From assembly GCF_009938165.1 (NCBI RefSeq), contig NZ_AP019649.1, forward strand, positions 992,001-1,056,000: DNA of 64,000 nt. Direction: 5' to 3'. The notes below the pieces were generated by a model that saw only the letters and a program-made list of their open reading frames with translations, was not told the DNA's origin and did no database searches. Positions 62,674-64,000 of the stretch are shown in pieces (the stretch's first letter is position 1; each line of letters begins with the position of its first letter). Made by a program: the position numbers and the translations under genes. The stretch comes from Vibrio taketomensis (lineage in GTDB: Bacteria; Pseudomonadota; Gammaproteobacteria; Enterobacterales; Vibrionaceae).

Positions 62674-63435
62674 ATGATGTATGGGGTCATAAAGTCATAC
62701 GACGGAGTGGAGCAATATGGCTACGTGATGGATGTCGATACCAACAAGAGTTATCACTTTTCATTTCGCAACTGTGATTATTCGTTGATCCCTTTCATTA
62801 ACGATGGTGTGTATGTCACTTTTGAGCTAAAGCCATCCCCGAAAGGTTATAAAGCAATAAATGTAGAGTTATTGAATGATAGTAACTTCCTTTACGAAAT
62901 ACCTAACAAACTCTTGACCTCAAAAGGAACCAGCATAGAAGGCTGGAATTTGCACCAAACACCAGATTGGTATGTTGTAGGGAGTGGTGAATCTCCTGAT
63001 GAAGCGCGACAATCGATGTATTCGCATTGTCGTGAATTGGGAGCAACAGGAGTTCTAGCTGTATCGTACCAGAAGACGACTGGTACGGACGGAAACTATC
63101 AGTTTACCGTTCACAACTATGTTGGAGCCCCCGCGATGCTAACGAGAAAGCACCCTAGAGGGACAATTCACGGTCATGAACTTGGCGACTTGAATGGAGA
63201 ATTAGCGAAGTTAAAAGCTACGTATATAAACAAAACGAGAACTGCATTTATGGTTAGGCTCGGACTTATTATATTAATAGCCATCCTTGGCATCGGTTTT
63301 TTTGGAGAGTTTGGTGGGCTAGTTGCCTTAATACTGGCGATAATTTTCGTTCCACGTAGGACATACGGAGAGTGGCTTCAACGATATACACCAAAGAGAA
63401 AATACTCGACGGGTAAGGAGTGGAAGTCACTGTGA
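62674..63435 (+). CDS. Cold-shock-like domain protein with C-terminal membrane helices
   Basis: 253-residue protein of unusual architecture. Residues 1-68 look like a cold-shock (OB) domain: GVIKSYDGVEQYGYVMDVDTN, YHFSF, then VYVTFELKPSPKGYKAINV. The middle (about 90-150) includes SPDEARQSMYSHCRELGATGVLAVSYQ, resembling the YbjQ/dodecin-like alpha/beta fold seen in small sensor domains. The C-terminus has two close hydrophobic helices (residues ~190-225) and a basic tail. No known family with all three parts. Ribosome site GAGG before the ATG. Inside the tRNA-Ser island. Confidence 0.65.
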   Translation: MMYGVIKSYDGVEQYGYVMDVDTNKSYHFSFRNCDYSLIPFINDGVYVTFELKPSPKGYKAINVELLNDSNFLYEIPNKLLTSKGTSIEGWNLHQTPDWYVVGSGESPDEARQSMYSHCRELGATGVLAVSYQKTTGTDGNYQFTVHNYVGAPAMLTRKHPRGTIHGHELGDLNGELAKLKATYINKTRTAFMVRLGLIILIAILGIGFFGEFGGLVALILAIIFVPRRTYGEWLQRYTPKRKYSTGKEWKSL

Positions 63436-63633
63436 ACCCTCATTGGTAAATTGTGTAAAAATCGAGGTTTGAGACAATTTATTGAAGGAATGCATTTATG
63501 CATGTTTTATGCAGTATTTATTCATCTAGTTTTGGCTGGAATACATAAGAAAACGAGCAACTCAACCCAAATCCTCGAGTTACCCACTCTCTGTAGTGCA
63601 GATTAGATACATTATGTTAAATGCGGTTGATTT

Positions 63634-64000
63634 CTAAACAATTTGAGGAATTGCAGAGGCATGCTCCGATTCATTCGCAATGTCTGCAAGGATGAAGGCT
63701 AGTGGGTTCTCTTGATTACCCGATAGTTCGACCTGTTGTTTTGCATTCCAGTTACCACGACTACGGCAACGTAACCAGAATTCCATCGCACGTACGTCAG
63801 GCGGCAATTCTTCACGGTACTGAACTATCTCACCTGAACTCAGAACCTTCTCCTTAAGCAAAGTAATTCCAGTAGCGCGCTTGAAGAGTTGATAGGCGAC
63901 CTCAGCATCTGCCTGTAACTTGCCTCGCTTACGAGCTTCTGCAAATTCAGGGTAGAGGCTAACCCAGTGGAATATCGTATCACGGTGTACGTCGAAGAAG
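63634..64000 (-). CDS. Phage terminase small subunit-like protein (partial)
   Basis: Runs in from the window's right end without a stop, so the N-terminus is missing. TIFHWVSLYPEFAEARKRGKLQADAEVAYQLFKRATG resembles the HTH and linker of phage terminase small subunits; LPPDVRAMEFWLRCRSRGNW is the proline-Asp-x-x-A-x-x-x-WL-x-x-R signature seen in the same family. 122 residues visible. It suggests a prophage or phage-like satellite continues to the right. Confidence 0.7.
   Translation of the reverse strand, partial: FFDVHRDTIFHWVSLYPEFAEARKRGKLQADAEVAYQLFKRATGITLLKEKVLSSGEIVQYREELPPDVRAMEFWLRCRSRGNWNAKQQVELSGNQENPLAFILADIANESEHASAIPQIV

Overview
The window looks like a chromosomal segment of a marine gammaproteobacterium, almost certainly a Vibrio or close Vibrionaceae relative. 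The evidence is moderate GC, MukBEF instead of canonical SMC, a 741-residue monomeric NADP isocitrate dehydrogenase, a TorECA-type TMAO reductase, ScsB/ScsD, and the gene orders elyC/cmoM-mukFEB, cspD/clpSA and ruvCAB...cydABX-ybgE-ybgC-tolQRAB-pal-cpoB-nadA. Positions 1-61 kb are mostly core genome. From about 61.1 kb onward the content changes to a small accessory region downstream of a tRNA-Ser gene.

Layout. 0.1-9.4 kb: torR (TMAO response regulator), elyC, and the cmoM-mukF-mukE-mukB chromosome-condensation operon. 9.5-16.9 kb, minus strand: an EamA exporter; a three-gene ATP-grasp ligase / inactive-transglutaminase membrane protein / retropepsin-like lipoprotein operon; cmoAB; and yecE. 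With cmoM, the window carries the carboxymethylation and final methylation steps of wobble-U34 (mcmo5U) tRNA modification. 17.2-24 kb: aspS, a translationally coupled GGDEF-BLUF pair (a likely blue-light/c-di-GMP module), scsB-scsD periplasmic thiol redox genes, and a frameshifted rluE. 24.3-33.2 kb: icd, cspD, clpS-clpA, a minus-strand LysR-SDR-DUF218 operon divergent from a PACE efflux gene, and a small TIGR02647-like gene. 33.9-40.4 kb: an orphan focA, a small hypothetical gene, a pair of inverted consensus DnaA boxes, an orphan fetB-like permease, and the torE-torC-torA operon preceded by tor-box-like sequences. 40.5-53.2 kb: ruvC, ruvAB, the cyd operon with FNR boxes upstream, the tol-pal operon, and nadA. 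53.3-61 kb: a K+ channel with RCK domain, a degenerate intergenic region with REP-like tandem units, two Sel1-repeat exported proteins, yecA, a hybrid histidine kinase, and alaE. 61.1-64 kb: tRNA-Ser(GGA), a decayed tyrosine-recombinase gene, a cold-shock-domain/membrane fusion protein, and the end of a phage-terminase-small-subunit-like gene running off the window.

Functional links. torR, torECA, cydABX and focA all belong to low-oxygen respiration; two consensus FNR boxes and a CRP-like site lie upstream of cydA. The tol-pal block, elyC and the retropepsin/ATP-grasp operon concern the envelope.

A caution: three conserved genes (tolA, rluE and the 3' end of cmoB) carry apparent single-base indels, each inside or next to an A/T homopolymer. 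This pattern is more typical of consensus-sequence error than of real gene loss, but real mutations cannot be excluded from the sequence alone. The observations most worth following are the BLUF-GGDEF operon, the ATP-grasp/transglutaminase/retropepsin operon, the cold-shock-membrane fusion in the tRNA-Ser island, and the inverted DnaA boxes.
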